Assembly (NCBI GenBank): GCA_029964075.1
Contig: CM057133.1
Coordinates: forward strand, 12,982,699-13,046,698
Origin: Patiria pectinifera
Taxonomy: Eukaryota; Echinodermata; Asteroidea; Valvatida; Asterinidae
DNA: 64,000 nucleotides
Direction: 5' to 3'
Part shown: positions 23,211-36,192 of the stretch, piece by piece
How positions within the stretch are numbered: position 1 is the first letter of the stretch
Layout: each line of letters starts with the position of its first letter
Position numbers and translations under genes: made by a program
The notes under the pieces: generated by a model
Databases searched by the model: none
The model's input: the letters and a program-made list of their open reading frames with translations, nothing else
Told to the model about the DNA's origin: nothing

Positions 23211-26200
23211 CTGCAACAAACAATGAAAACAAAGAATGAAATAAAAATATTTACAATATGTGAGATTCAATTGTGAAATTTAAAAAGATGATGGCCCAAT
23301 GTAACAGTTGAGCCTTAAAGATGCATTATCCATAGTAAATAGATTGCCTTTCTAAATTGCTATTTTTCTAGCAATACAACAATTATTGAATGAGACAGCG
23401 ACCAAAAATACAGGCCCATAAAATTATAACTTTATAGAAGTAGAACTTGACAATTTCGAATTATTGGCTCCCAAAAAATAATTCCGTTCTGGCAGGCCGG
23501 GGTAGGCTGGTTCCTGCCCCACAATCGCAGTATCGGTAATGTACGGACCGGGAGCCAGTCTGCTCGCAAAGCTGATCTGTTTGTGTCCAAAACAAAAACC
23601 TTTTTATCCAGAGGGTTGCCAATGTCCAAAAAAGGAAAAACGGAGGATGTTGGGTTGGAATAAAACACACAAGTTAAAATGTATTAATAGAACAAAACTT
23701 AATTTGTTGAAGAGCACGGAGAAACAACTTTGCCCTTTGGAATTCTTCGGTGTTGGGCTGGGTTTTTTTAAAGCTTAGCGCAGCTTGGGGAAATATGAGC
23801 TGTTTTACCTCTGCGAAAGAGTTCAGTCCCAAGTCATGTCCCAAGGTAAATGGAATCAGTTTTTTTTGTCAAGTCACATGGTCCAGAGAATGATCATCCC
23901 ATGCGTGCGTCTATTAGTGTGGTCCGATAAAAAAAAAAAGAATGAGTCATCCCAAGATGGAATCAACAGATTTATGCAAGACTTAGTGAGAGAGATCGTC
24001 TTACCATGGTCTGACATGTCAGTAAACTTGTTAATTCCGAGCTTTTGTCTGGGCAAAAAACAAATAAGCAGCGGAAACCGCTTCTGGAACCACACTCATT
24101 ACCAAATGACGTCAAGAAACACCTGGGGCACAATAACTGTCTGTGTGATTATTTTTCGATACGGACAAACAATTCAAAGAAATTGTAAGCAAATCTCCTC
24201 ACTGTTTGTTGTTAAAACAGATTTAACGTCTAAAACCTGTGATTTCATCAGAGGTGAATTTAATACAATGCTACCAAAAAAAGGGGCCTGGATAGATACG
24301 TTTAGGGATTACAATACACAATTTGGTGATAAGATTTATGAAGTGTTTGTTGAGTTTATTAAGAATATGTCATAAAGATTTAACTTCTGAAAAATGGGTT
24401 TATTTACGAGGAGGGTAGGGTTTATGTGAAGGACTGCCCTGTAGTGAAGCTAATTTCTGACGGTGGTTCAAGGGTGGTAACTGTTACCTAAATGGTTTTG
24501 CAGTATTTTTGAAGAAAAAAATCCCTTTATGGAGACTCTAGTCTCTAGGACATTCACCCTTCATCTGTCAAAAGGTGGACAATGGCAAGCGCCAGCGATG
24601 TAAATCATCCCTTACTATTTACCCGTAAAAACTGCCTTGGCAGTTTGTTTGGGACCCAGGGAAGACCGACGAAGAAGAAAACAATTCAGCCTAGGCCTTC
24701 TGCTGGATCTGAAGCATGAAACCGATAACGGATAAATGCATACTAAGAGGCCAAGTAAATGGATACTTTTTCTTTCTTTTCTTTTGCAACAATTCAATGA
24801 GTGCCTTGTTTGCGCTGAGAAGCAGCCGTGAAATTGGACAAAAGGTTCTGACCGGTTGCCGTCCCTCCAGAGTGTGTCAATAGAAGTAAAAAGCCCACTT
24901 GACAATGACATGATGGGGGACAGTGTAGAGGGGAGATATATGGAGATAGATACGGTGATAATGTACGCTTCTGGGGTCGATGCCTTCGCCGTGTGTCTCT
25001 CTAAGCAAAGTGAAGCATTTAAAGGGGAACAACATGCGGAAAAAAACACTCACATACTGCATATTTCACTAAAGAAATGACTGTACCCATATGTGTTTCA
25101 TCTCCAGAATTCCACCAAGTTTCAAACCTTGGTATTTTGGTTTTTGTTTCTTCTTTTTAATTCTTTGACTGCAAAAAATATATCACTTGATAGCTATTTT
25201 TGGTTCCATCCTTGAAAACCAAGTGCGAGATGAAGTTGATCCTTTCTTTGCAAAAAGGACAATGCAATAATTTGGCATTTGGATTTTTACGAATTTTCTT
25301 CATTAAATGGAATTACATGTATTGAATGAATTTATTACGTGAAATATTTACGTAACCTATTTGCATATATGTACTACAATTTATGACATTGTGTTTATTC
25401 AGTGATGAAACCATAAACCCATAAAGTGCTCCGGCGGTTTCAGGCGCTGCAGGCAGTAATAGGCAGGGCGGTTTGGGGCGGTGCAGCTACTAATAAGTTA
25501 AGACAAGTCCACACCGAAAAACTTAAACTCTTCAAAGGGACAGAAATGACCCTCTACTTGGGGACAAAACAAAGGTGTTACCCCCACATTCCAAACTGAC
25601 AGTTTTGGTTTCTGATGAGAGGTTAAATATTCTCCCTTATTTCCCCCCCCCCCTTCCCCAGGGGAGAACTACCCCTTCGAGGCTTTCCATAAATTGGTAG
25701 GAATTTAAATTGCTACAAAAATGCCCCCATATCAAAATATGCCTTATTAAAATGTGAGGTCAGTGCACTGGCCAAATGGGTGTGGGGGTGTTGTATACCT
25801 GTTGGCATATTTAAGGACATTCTTCTTTCCAAATGAGCCGTTTTGTGGTGCTTTGGTCCCGTTGATGAGTTTACTGTTCAGTTTTACTACACTCTGGTTG
25901 TAATTTTTAATGTGACATTTAGGACCCGGTGTGCGTCCTTGGAGGTTCACATTTTCTGTGGGCCACCTACATTTTGTAGAACAGTGTTGTTGCACTGTAG
26001 GCAAGCTGTTTTCCAACATGTCAGTCAATGGAATTAAATTGGGACCTTGGGCATTTTTGCTAGGATGCAACCTCAATCCTGCGAAATCCTCCAACTGCCT
26101 CCATGTAAAAATTGCATACAGCCTCAATCCTGCAAAAACCTCCGTTATTTCCTGATGATGGTCCTTGGAGGCGTTGCAGCGCCCTTATTCATTAAAAACA

Positions 26201-28997
26201 ACAGACTTCCTTTTTTATCGACTCAAATGGACAATTTTCTTGACTCCCCAGACATTTTGATTAATGTCAATATTATCTGTGATGGTGAATGGCAATTAAG
26301 CTGAGATAGTACGACCTGGGATAACAGGTGGCCGATATCAACAAATAACTACATCATAAATGCCAATATTGGCAGCTGATAATATGGATCATAAACCGGG
26401 AAGGAAAGCAAGATATGAGTAAATCTGGCAGACTTCAAAATTGAAACGTCAATCCATGGTTGGAATGGGGAACTTATCAATCAAAATGGGGAACTTATTA
26501 ATCAAAAATGATGAACCACGCGGGGAATGAGGACAACCAGATAAAAAAAATCGAAAAAAAAATCGAAATGCTACATGTGTCAAAAGTAGATCAGTAGTTG
26601 AATTCCCATTATGAAACAGTGTGCAGCTTTCAAGTAAATCTTCAAGTGTTTCCATTTATACAAAGCACACCAACAATTAAAATTGGTTGATTTTAACTAT
26701 CCAAATTGTTATGGTTTTTGCTTGGTAAGATTGGTCTATCAAAACAGTTCAGCTAAAAACTGTCTCAGATGACATCAGCAATGTGACAGTTGATCCACAC
26801 AAAAAAAGGGTTTTGGGGGGCATTTTCCTGTGGTTGGAACTAAACTTTTATCTCATTTGGCAAATGGGTATTCTTGTGGCGAAATGGTGAACTACATGTT
26901 AATCCCATATCCAAAATATTCCACTTTTCTGCAAAGTTCCCTCACAAGTAACCAAACGCACAAAAGCAGGCAACATTTGATTCAATGTATTCTGTGTATA
27001 CATTTGTTGGTAGGCCTACTATGCTTAATAAACGACCAGCTTCAGCTTTAATACCGGCGCTGTACAGGATATTATGACTGAACTTAACAGACTGTACCAA
27101 AAAACTGACATTCAAAGAGTTGCCCCTCGGTACATCGTAACTCTAGATCAAGCATTCTGGAGTGCACTAGGGGAAACATTCAGGTCTTACGAACAATCTG
27201 GGTTATGCGAATGGTCCCAGGCCATAAGTGTCAATGTGAAACGATCCATTCATTCATTCCGGTGGTTGTTTTCAGAAGGTGAGAAGTAGTCATCAATCTC
27301 TTCCAGCTTTTGCAGCTCAGAGCTATAAAACTGTGTCAATGCGGTCTTGAACTTTGAAGTGATACAACTAGGCTTGATATGCCTCAGTCTACATAAAAAA
27401 AAAAACGCACGGTTTGTTACTCTGTCACACTTTGGGACCAGATGTGGAAACCTGCCAATGAAACCGGGCGACAACCGGAAGTGATTCCTGAAACTTGGAG
27501 TGCCATAAGCAGGCACTAGAGACAGAATGTATGACAAGGGCCCTCCTTCAGAGCTCCCAATTTTCAAACGAAAATGGATCAAATATATATAAGGGAGACA
27601 TTTTTAATGTCAAGGAGGAGATACTTTATTGGTACAAATCCAGAGTTGCTTGCCATGTAGACATTGTTGGCATAAATCTGTTTCTACTGTATGTTGTCGT
27701 GGAAAATGTAGTTCGCAGACAATGTTCTGCATCATACATGTATGGAAATAAAGAGAAGTTCAAAATCAAACTTTGAAACCAGTTTTCACTTCAGACAAAC
27801 TTCCTCGTTCAATAAACTACCTAAAGCTACAATCCAACCTCAAGAATAGGCTAATCGTTGAAGATTTTCGATAATGTGTTTAATTAATTTTTGGGAAGCG
27901 TTGATTCAAATTTGATAATTTTAACAGGAAGACCCACAGCTTTAATTAGTCTGCGTTAAGGATCATTTTTGGAGTGGTTCGTGGAAGTTGTTGAATCGGT
28001 CTTTCGGCACTCGGATGTGGAACAATGAACTTTGGGTCCCCAGCACGGTACACTGACCCGATTTTACTTCGCCGCCCTGCTATAATCCCTTGCACTATCA
28101 GTCCTAATTGCATAATTTATTGGAGCGGGAACTAGACCTCTCAATTGCTGTGTCAACAGTGCCCTGTACACAATCCGGTTTGATTAAAAACCCAATCCCC
28201 AATTTCCTAATGAGGTCGGGTCCCTTCCAAGCATATATATATAGTCAGGCCCTGGGGTGTGAACTTTTGACCTGAAGGTGCCAATCCTACCAGTTAGTAC
28301 AAACACACAAACAAAAAAGAAATTTATTACTGTAGGTTGAGTTTCCTGGTAAAACATGCCTTTCTGGGTATTTTTGTGACCGCTAAATGTATACAAACTG
28401 ACCACAGTCTTTTAAGGTTTGCTCTAAGTCTAAGGGGAAAAAAAGTTATTTTTGTTATGTTGTAAACAGTGACCAATGTTTTAAACCTGCTGCAGGTCCT
28501 GTGAAGGCCATATGTGTTTATTGAAATCTTGCAGAGACAGAGAAGAACCCTCATCCCACCACTGCACTGCTGAAATGGGTGTTCCTCTTGCTATAATGCT
28601 GGATTTGGTGCTTCTGAAACATGTCAGTTTGCGCTCAAGGACTGTTTGGCCCTGCTACAAATTGTGTAAATAATCAGGGGTGCTGGAGAGTGCATTTCTC
28701 CACACTGACTGACATATGCTGTGACAAATGGTAGTCCACAACCCCAAACCAAACCAACTGCTCAACACAGTACAGCTAGCTACACAGTCTACTCCTTGGG
28801 CTGGGATATGCAGCAGTACGAAGTGTGGTCATACAGGCCTTGCATGCAATGAAAAGACAAATTTTCTTTCATAGTTTTGCAAAGAAAAAGGAATATGCCC
28901 ATGACAAAAATATCATCTTTTGTACATGAACAAATAGAATATTTAGCCACACAAAAATCTTTTTTCCCCCTTCCAATCCAAGGGTAGTTTAGAATCA

Positions 28998-29053
28998 TGC
29001 TATTGATCACCATGGTGACCAAAATACTACTGATCACCATGGTGATCAAAATG
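28998..29053. repeat. tandem duplication of a palindromic 27-bp unit
   Basis: tgatcaccatggtgaccaaa followed 27 bp later by tgatcaccatggtgatcaaa. The second holds a perfect 16-bp palindrome GATCACCATGGTGATC. Short and of unknown role. Confidence 0.7.
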
Positions 29054-29940
29054 CTATTAATTTTGCTCCTAACAGTTTTATCATAACGCTTTACAATGTC
29101 ACAAAGATGGGGGACGAATCATAATTATTCTCCCTTCTCCACAAAATAAACATTTAATAAAAGAGGAACTTTCTACAATTCCTCCACAATGTCAAAAAAA
29201 GTTATTTAGATAAAAAGGTCTCCACAAAAAAGGCTACCTTTCAAAATGATTTTTGGCCCTCCAAAAATAGCCCCCATCTCCCAAAATTCAGTCTAAAAAT
29301 GTGCAAATACACTTGTTATTCTTTGAATAAACAAGAGATTGAGCAAAGTGCTTTCTTGGGGTCAGTACCTCCACATTTATGATTTGTTTGTTTTCCCCAC
29401 GCTGGCATTAACATTTTTTCTGATGGCCACTCCTTAAAATTACAACCCATTTTGTTTTTTCAAAATAAATTCTGGAACCTAAGCTACCAGACAGGAGTGT
29501 CTGTGCAGGACCACTTTAGAATTATTTTTTTTCAGATGCAACATGTCAATTGACAGTCCTCAGACAGCTTGTTTGTTTCATATTTACTGCTTGGGGTGGA
29601 GGGGTCAGTTTATGCAAAAACTCCAAAATATGTCTCAATTAGGAGATCGAATCCTGAGTGGTCAAGGAGGGGGGCATTCCTCAAGCATGTTTACATTCTG
29701 TCTTCCCTCTGTTGACGCATTTTGGCAGGCGAGAAGTCAGTAACTTTAATGGAAGACTTGACTGCTACTTCTCTGCTGTTGCAAAAAGAGGGCGCTTCAG
29801 GATCACATTATATAACTCATGCTAGTCTGCAGAATGCAAGTGTCCATTTGTGTTAAACTTTATCAATGAGTGGAACAACTTCAATGACATTTTTTTCTTA
29901 AAGGGGTTTCTTAATTTTTTAACTGGACCTTGGGACCTTA

Positions 29941-30338
29941 TAATAAAAGGGTCCACGAAAATGAATTTATTTTAGGAACACATTTTGTGCAACTTTCTAC
30001 TCCTCTAAAATGTATGAAAACTATATGACATTTTGGGTTAACTTGAAAAGTGCACTTCTTTAACTTTAAGCATTTAAAATTGTCCATGCTTTTCCGGACA
30101 ACTGAGTGTGCTGTTGCTGTGATGTCATTTTTCAGGACACACTTGAGGGGTTTTCTGTTCAAATTGTGAACCCAAAAATGTCCTCACTGAAAATATCTGT
30201 GGAGAAGTTTGCTCACTAGCTTATTATGCCAAGTATACTGACACAAAAACGAATAACCAAAGATATCCAAAAATATGGCAACTGTTGGTGCATTTTCAAG
30301 GACTGCATTAAAAAAAATTGCACTGCATGGCCCTTTAA
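29941..30338 (-). mobile_element. MITE family TTAAAGGGC, copy 1
   Basis: Reverse-complement relative of 58893-59438. Shared blocks: gtgcattttcaaggactgca, aacttgaaaagtgcacttct, ttttgtgcaactttctactc, and the right end ggccctttaa. Somewhat shorter than the other copy. Confidence 0.75.
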
Positions 30339-32995
30339 CACATGAATCTAGATAGTGGACATCAGCTTTTGCAATTACAGGGAGATGGTTGGCTTCCACA
30401 ACTGGAACCCTCCCCCCCCCCAACTGCAAAATTTATATGGCAAGTTGATCACTCCTTGAAAATTAAGAGATTAAACGTGGGTTGAAGTTAAACTATGGGT
30501 TTAAGTTAAAGTCACAAATTCCCCTTCAAAATCTGCGCTACCAATTAGATATATTATCAGGATATCACAGATATCTTCTTCCTTCTGAGCTGCTGAAAAC
30601 AACTCCAGTGACTTAAGTAAAACCCAAGCTGTTGCAATTTATCATTGACTTCACTGGAACTGTTTTACCAAGAGAAATGCACCCTGGATGACTTGACCAG
30701 TGAGGGTATTGTGGTTTGTGAGGCATAGAACCTTGAAGTACAGTAAACTGTTGTTGGGGCATCATCAAAAATGTTGCAAGAAGTGGGACACCCACCTCCA
30801 ATGCACCTACTAGTTGGTGGCAGGCAATGAATCAAAGATTGACAGCTGGGTATGTGGCTATAGGGAACTTTCATGTTGGAACATTTTCACGGTAATGAGG
30901 CTGTGGCTGACTTGGAAGTGACTACAATCTTCAAGGGAAGTACCAACTTCAAGTTTGGGTGAACTGAATCTCTCTTCAATGTAGGCAAATTGTTGAGCAT
31001 CCCAAAACTGAAAACAGTGCAAACTCAATAGCCATTTTGAGGACAAAATGCAAGAGAAAAAAAGGTGGCTATTTGCCAAAGATGTTTGAAAAGCTTCCCG
31101 TTATTTGCAGAACATAAATGGCGGCTGATTTATACAGAATAGCTAAAGCACATAGACTAGCTAGGTTTGTTTATTACTAGCTACCAACCATATTTTGCAC
31201 ACTATCACTCAGTATCACAAATGTTTTCAGCAGATGGTCTACTTGTTTTTCCTTCCCCACAAGTATGGTCCGTGTATTGGTAAGTATAAAATGTGAAAAA
31301 ATCAGTTTCGCTTACAAATGTGAGAAAGTATATGCAGGATTGTCTGTAATTGGAAAGACCAAAGTCACATTAAGCCTAATTTTAATTTACCTGGTTGCTT
31401 CTGAATAAATCTCGATGTACCCTGCTTGCTATTTCAAATTGGAAAGTTCAGTTATGCAGGGTTGCACGGATATATTTGCTGAAATTACGTTCTTGCTAAC
31501 TATTTCTGTCAAATGTACCAGGTCAAATTCCGAAATGATCTACTTGCATTAGCACTGGATTAAATCAATTGCTTAGCAGCAGTGGACTGTTCCCAGGTGT
31601 GAAGGCATACTACTGTCACCTAATGCCCAAAAAGTGTCAGGAAGAATGATAACCCTCTCAGCCAGATGAGTCTCCTGGGTGGTGTATATTAACCTGGACC
31701 CTCTCTGCTGACTTGCTACAGCTGGTTGGAGGGGAGGGCTGGCACTGTAGGGGGGCGCCACAGGTGCGACAGGGGCGCGAGGACACAGTGGGCAAGCAGG
31801 TGAAAAGTTGAAGCGCTGGGGTTTTGAGAAACACTGAGTAACTGGTTCTATAGTACCAGTGGGATGTGAACTGCAGTTGGAAAGTCATAGCAATGGGGTT
31901 CGGGGGGTCGCAAGCAAAGTTTAACAGTGTAATAATCATGATGCAGAGGGGAATCGGATTCTGAAGTTGAAAAAAAAAAGTTGAATGAATACATTCCGGT
32001 AGTAATTTGCTGCAAAGTGTTTAATATGTGAGCTACTAGCAAGTTGCAGGAATTGGCATCATTTTGTTGACAATACAAACTTGAAGCAATAAGTTTCTGG
32101 CTTGACTTAGAAAAGATAACAATGAATGAAGTAATCTGGGATGGGCAGTGATTAAAACGTTTTAGCTTTGAGTTGGACTTGACACATAAAATAGGATGAA
32201 ATTTTGAAAAGACATGGCTGTTATAGCGCAGAAAGCAGTCCCTCGATCTTCGCACAGGAACATGACAAATAATAAATCCCTCGGCGATGGCTGGACGCTT
32301 TTCTTTTTCTGCACGTTCATGCCGCAACAATTGGTTGGCCAAGTTGAATGCCCCGACAGTTTTCCGGATTCCCGGGCTATATCCAGACTCACTCTGTGTT
32401 CTAAATTTCCTGCCCCCTTAAATGCAAGCTGGACACAGATGCCCGACTACAGTACTGTCATTCACAACAGGATCTGGACCTGCCAATCATATGGACCCGA
32501 ACAATTTACCTCAACTGTGGTCTTTAATTGTTTCAACTCGGGAGTCGGTGGCGAGTTAAGAACTCTTGAATGAGCTATACAGAATCAATACACAAAACTC
32601 CTACTCCGCCCTTTTGATAAATGAGGTCCCGTCAGAATTAGGTCAGGCATGTTTGATGGAAAAAGTTTCAGTGCACTCTGCTATTGACATTATCCATGCA
32701 AAGGAAATCGTTATGAAGCCATCAGACGAGGGCAAACCGGAAATTGCCAATAAGGGAGTCCAATTTGTGAAAACAATACCTGAGGATTGGTTTCCGAACA
32801 ATTTAGCTGGGTGTACGCAAAGTACAGGCACTTCTTTTTTTTTTTTTGGTGGATGTGGATCGGGAGCAGAGTTCAGCGTCCCAGCAATCCTTCAGGATCG
32901 CACCTCCTGATCATTCGCCTACACTCCGAATCCCAAGCAGCTAGTCCAAATTCCCTGGAGACCGAAGGCTTGATGTATTGCCACACCTGTGGGTA

Positions 32996-33071
32996 GGGGG
33001 GGGGGGGACTACGCACATGGCAATACACTCCCTCAGACTCGCTCACTTTCTCCCCCCTCCCCCCCCCCCCC
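32996..33071. repeat. facing poly(G) and poly(C) tracts
   Basis: Twelve G at 32996-33007 and thirteen C at 33059-33071 face each other 51 bp apart, so they can pair as a G-C stem. Mononucleotide runs of this sort are frequent here, so pairing may be coincidental. Confidence 0.8.
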
Positions 33072-35926
33072 AAAAAAATCTCAGAACACTTCTCTGCAAT
33101 CTCATTCAGGAAGGATTTTCTTCGATCAGCCTGAAGATTACAAGAGCAATGATGCTCGCTTAGATGTGCCAAAACTAGTCTCCGGTCCTGATATCTGACA
33201 GCTCCCACAGCGGCAGGAATGCTCATGATGTGTTGGCAAACATGAGAAGTAGCAGTCACCGCAACCGAAGGACTGTGCGGTGGAACGGGGAACACGTGTT
33301 GTAATTCTTTACTGAATGGATTGGATTCTGTGATTTGATAAGTCATCGGGATCTAACCAAGGGATTAGAGAGAGCTGGACCACAAGTTGAAGTGCTCACC
33401 AAAATAGCGTTTCATCTGGCACACTTCGTATTCACTCCTTAGTACAAGTTTTCCACAATGTTTGAAACGAGGGCATTTTATGTGTGCTACTCAACTTCAA
33501 CATGTAGCCTGCAGAGTTGAGCAAGTTCAGGCACGAACTATACTTAACCATAGTTCGACTAGCTTTGCTCGAACGAAGGATGCTACGGCTACTTTAGTTG
33601 ACTGTTTGATATCGGAGCTATAGGGGTGCGGTTCCATCGCCGTGCGCATCAGAAACCACAACGGAAAGCAAGGAACAAGATGTTTCAACATGACGTTCTC
33701 ATCATCGTTTGACACTTTGGCGTTTGCACTTTGCTAGTAGGCAGGTGTAGTTAGATACATCACAAATCACCACTAGTCGACTCATGGTTCTCGCCCACAG
33801 TTTCCAGCATAATAGCCATCAAGTTTTCAAACTAGGCATAAGTGTACGCTTATGATCAGGTGTGATCTACTTTCCTTCATATTCATATGTGCACAATACC
33901 TTATCACCACCCTGGAAATTCATCAGAAACTGCAAAAATACGCCCACCTAAATGACGTTAAATAACAAAATGCCATGTGGTTCTTGATAAATCTGGTTTT
34001 GGGAACATTTTCTGTACAGCAGTGATGTGGCCTAGGTCCAAGTAAATATAAGACAACAGATCTGTGGCTGAAGTAATGACACACACTTTAATTGGGGCAC
34101 CCCAGTTAACTTTTCATCAACTGAATACAGGAGTTATAGTACTTTGTTCCTGTATTCTGTAGCTCAACTTATAGTTCACAAATATTATCGCCATAAACAT
34201 TTTAACTAGAGGGCTCTTTCTGGACAGCGTGTAGGCCTAGACTATTTTATACAGTCCATAGTATTTACAAGTATGAGAAACCATAACCTTCAGCACATTT
34301 TGCCCTGGTGTTTTGTCAATTCAACATTTTTCATATGCTGACTATAGTATAAAGCCCAAACACTTTCCCCCACCCCTGGTCTGTGCCACCTACAATTAGG
34401 TCATATCCCAACCAACTTTCCTGACCAGCTGCTTAAACCCAAGGTCCCCAAGTTGCCCCAACATGACTTAGGCACGGTGCGTCCCCACACCCAATGTTGC
34501 TTCCTGACCAGAGTACCTCGATAAGAACGAAATTGTGAAATATCAGAACACCTGGCAAGATGCCAATAAACGTCTCATCCCTGTACCTATTGGGACCCCC
34601 TCCCTTACCCACAAGACACTTCTCCTACCTCAGGATCTCCCTAATTTCCGAGCTAGACACCTCCCCCCCTTGAAAACACCCAATACTCGTCCATTTGCAA
34701 GAGACAGTCCTTAAGTGATCTATGGAGTTCCATCATGGTCATAGAGTTATATTACATTACCAGAGCACCGACTGATGAACAAAGTAATGCCTGCTGGGCG
34801 CATGCACGCTTGTGCACAAACCTACGGAAAACTTGAAATTTTGTACTGCTATTTGCATATTTGCATTTGTATTCTATACAGGTGCGTTATCGAAGCCCAA
34901 AACCGAACGCACAATCAGTAAATGAGAGTTTCAGTTTGCTCTGCACTTACAACCAGTGTTTCCCCTGGCTAATGAACTGAGCGAGGTGGTAACAATTCGA
35001 ATTGATGATTGAAACAAAATGTATGCAGTCTGCAAACTGAAAGATAAGCAGTGCTCACAAAAATGCACGATGATTCCATAGATCTACACATCCAAATTGT
35101 GAGTTCTCGATACATAGAGGTCAAGCAAAACGCTCACAAATTACACAAAATGAACATTTTTCAATTAGTATTCCTTTATTGCAAATCTTGCAAATGTGGT
35201 GATATTGGCAAAAATTGAGCGAGGTGGTCACTGAAAGTATCGTGGTACAGCATTTACACTATGCATCATGTACACGCATACCTGCAAAAAGTTCACTCGT
35301 GTACAAGTTGATTTGCCTTGTACATGTACATGTACTCTATTATGTACGTATATATGTTACTTCTGCATGTCAAGGCTGACACAGTTTCACATGCAGTCGG
35401 TAGTTGACTTGCAGGGAATGGAAATGGCACTACCCTGCACTGTGAGGAATTATGACACAGGTCATGTTTGATTTACTCAGCAGGTCAAACATTTTGCCGC
35501 GCTGCTCCCAAGCACCTAAACCAACTCATATCAAAGCCAAATGTTTCGTGAAAGATTGAAAGAACTCTCAGAGCTCAACTCAAATTGATATGCAAGAATT
35601 CAGGAAGATTTAAGACAGTGAAAAAACAGCACCGTGTTATTATTACAACGTCTTGGAACTAACTTAAGATATTCTCACAGAAACAGCTGCATGGTCATTA
35701 ATGATCGGCATTATACAAACATAGGACTCATTACTCAGATCAAAGTGCTTTACATTATTTCACCTGCTCATTGGGCCCATAAAACATTCATTATATCATC
35801 AAAGCTTGCTATGGTATCATATGCTTGAAGCAGCCAATTGTCATCAGGCACAAACGGCTTACTCATACACAATATAACCATGGAGGAATAAGAATGATAT
35901 AACCATCTCTGCCAAAACAGGTATAT

Positions 35927-36025
35927 ATGTTACTACTGGATGGAGAGAAGAAAATAGAGACAAAGTGTCTTGCCCAAGGACACACGCACACAACTGCAGG
36001 CTGGAATCGAACCCACTGTCTTAAG
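35927..36025 (-). repeat. SINE-like family B fragment
   Basis: Minus-strand GGGTTCGATTCC (B-box-like, near 36003-36013) followed by ttgggcaagacactttgtct and ctctccatccag, colinear with the head-body junction of 8260-8541. Truncated at both ends and abutted by the element at 36031-36192. Confidence 0.65.
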
Positions 36026-36030
36026 AATTC

Positions 36031-36192
36031 AAAGGTGGATCCAGGTTTGGCTCAAGAGGGGGGTTTAGCTGTCAAAGGGGGGAGGGTCAGCAGACATGTT
36101 CTATTTGTTTCTGTTATTTCTCCTTTTTTGTACGGCCCAAGGTTGGGGGATTTAAACCCCTTAACACCCCACCTTAATAGATCCGCCACTGG
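36031..36192. mobile_element. short element with GGATC-type inverted ends
   Basis: Left end ggtggatccaggtttgg and right end tagatccgccactgg are loosely inverted (CCAGTGGCGGATC type ends). Interior G-rich then C-rich. Directly follows the SINE fragment ending at 36025. Confidence 0.4.

Noticed and set aside
27144-27154. An 11-nt minus-strand match (TGCTTGATCTA) to miR-218, which is known from vertebrate slit introns
   Set aside because: The seed region differs and the flanks fold only into a short weak stem, so this is not a supported miRNA.
31848-32342. 164-codon minus-strand open frame
   Set aside because: No domain, no similarity that I recognise, and no splice or promoter context; looks like chance.
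32873-33346. 157-codon minus-strand open frame
   Set aside because: Crosses facing poly(G) and poly(C) tracts; low-complexity Gly/Pro segments and no recognisable domain.
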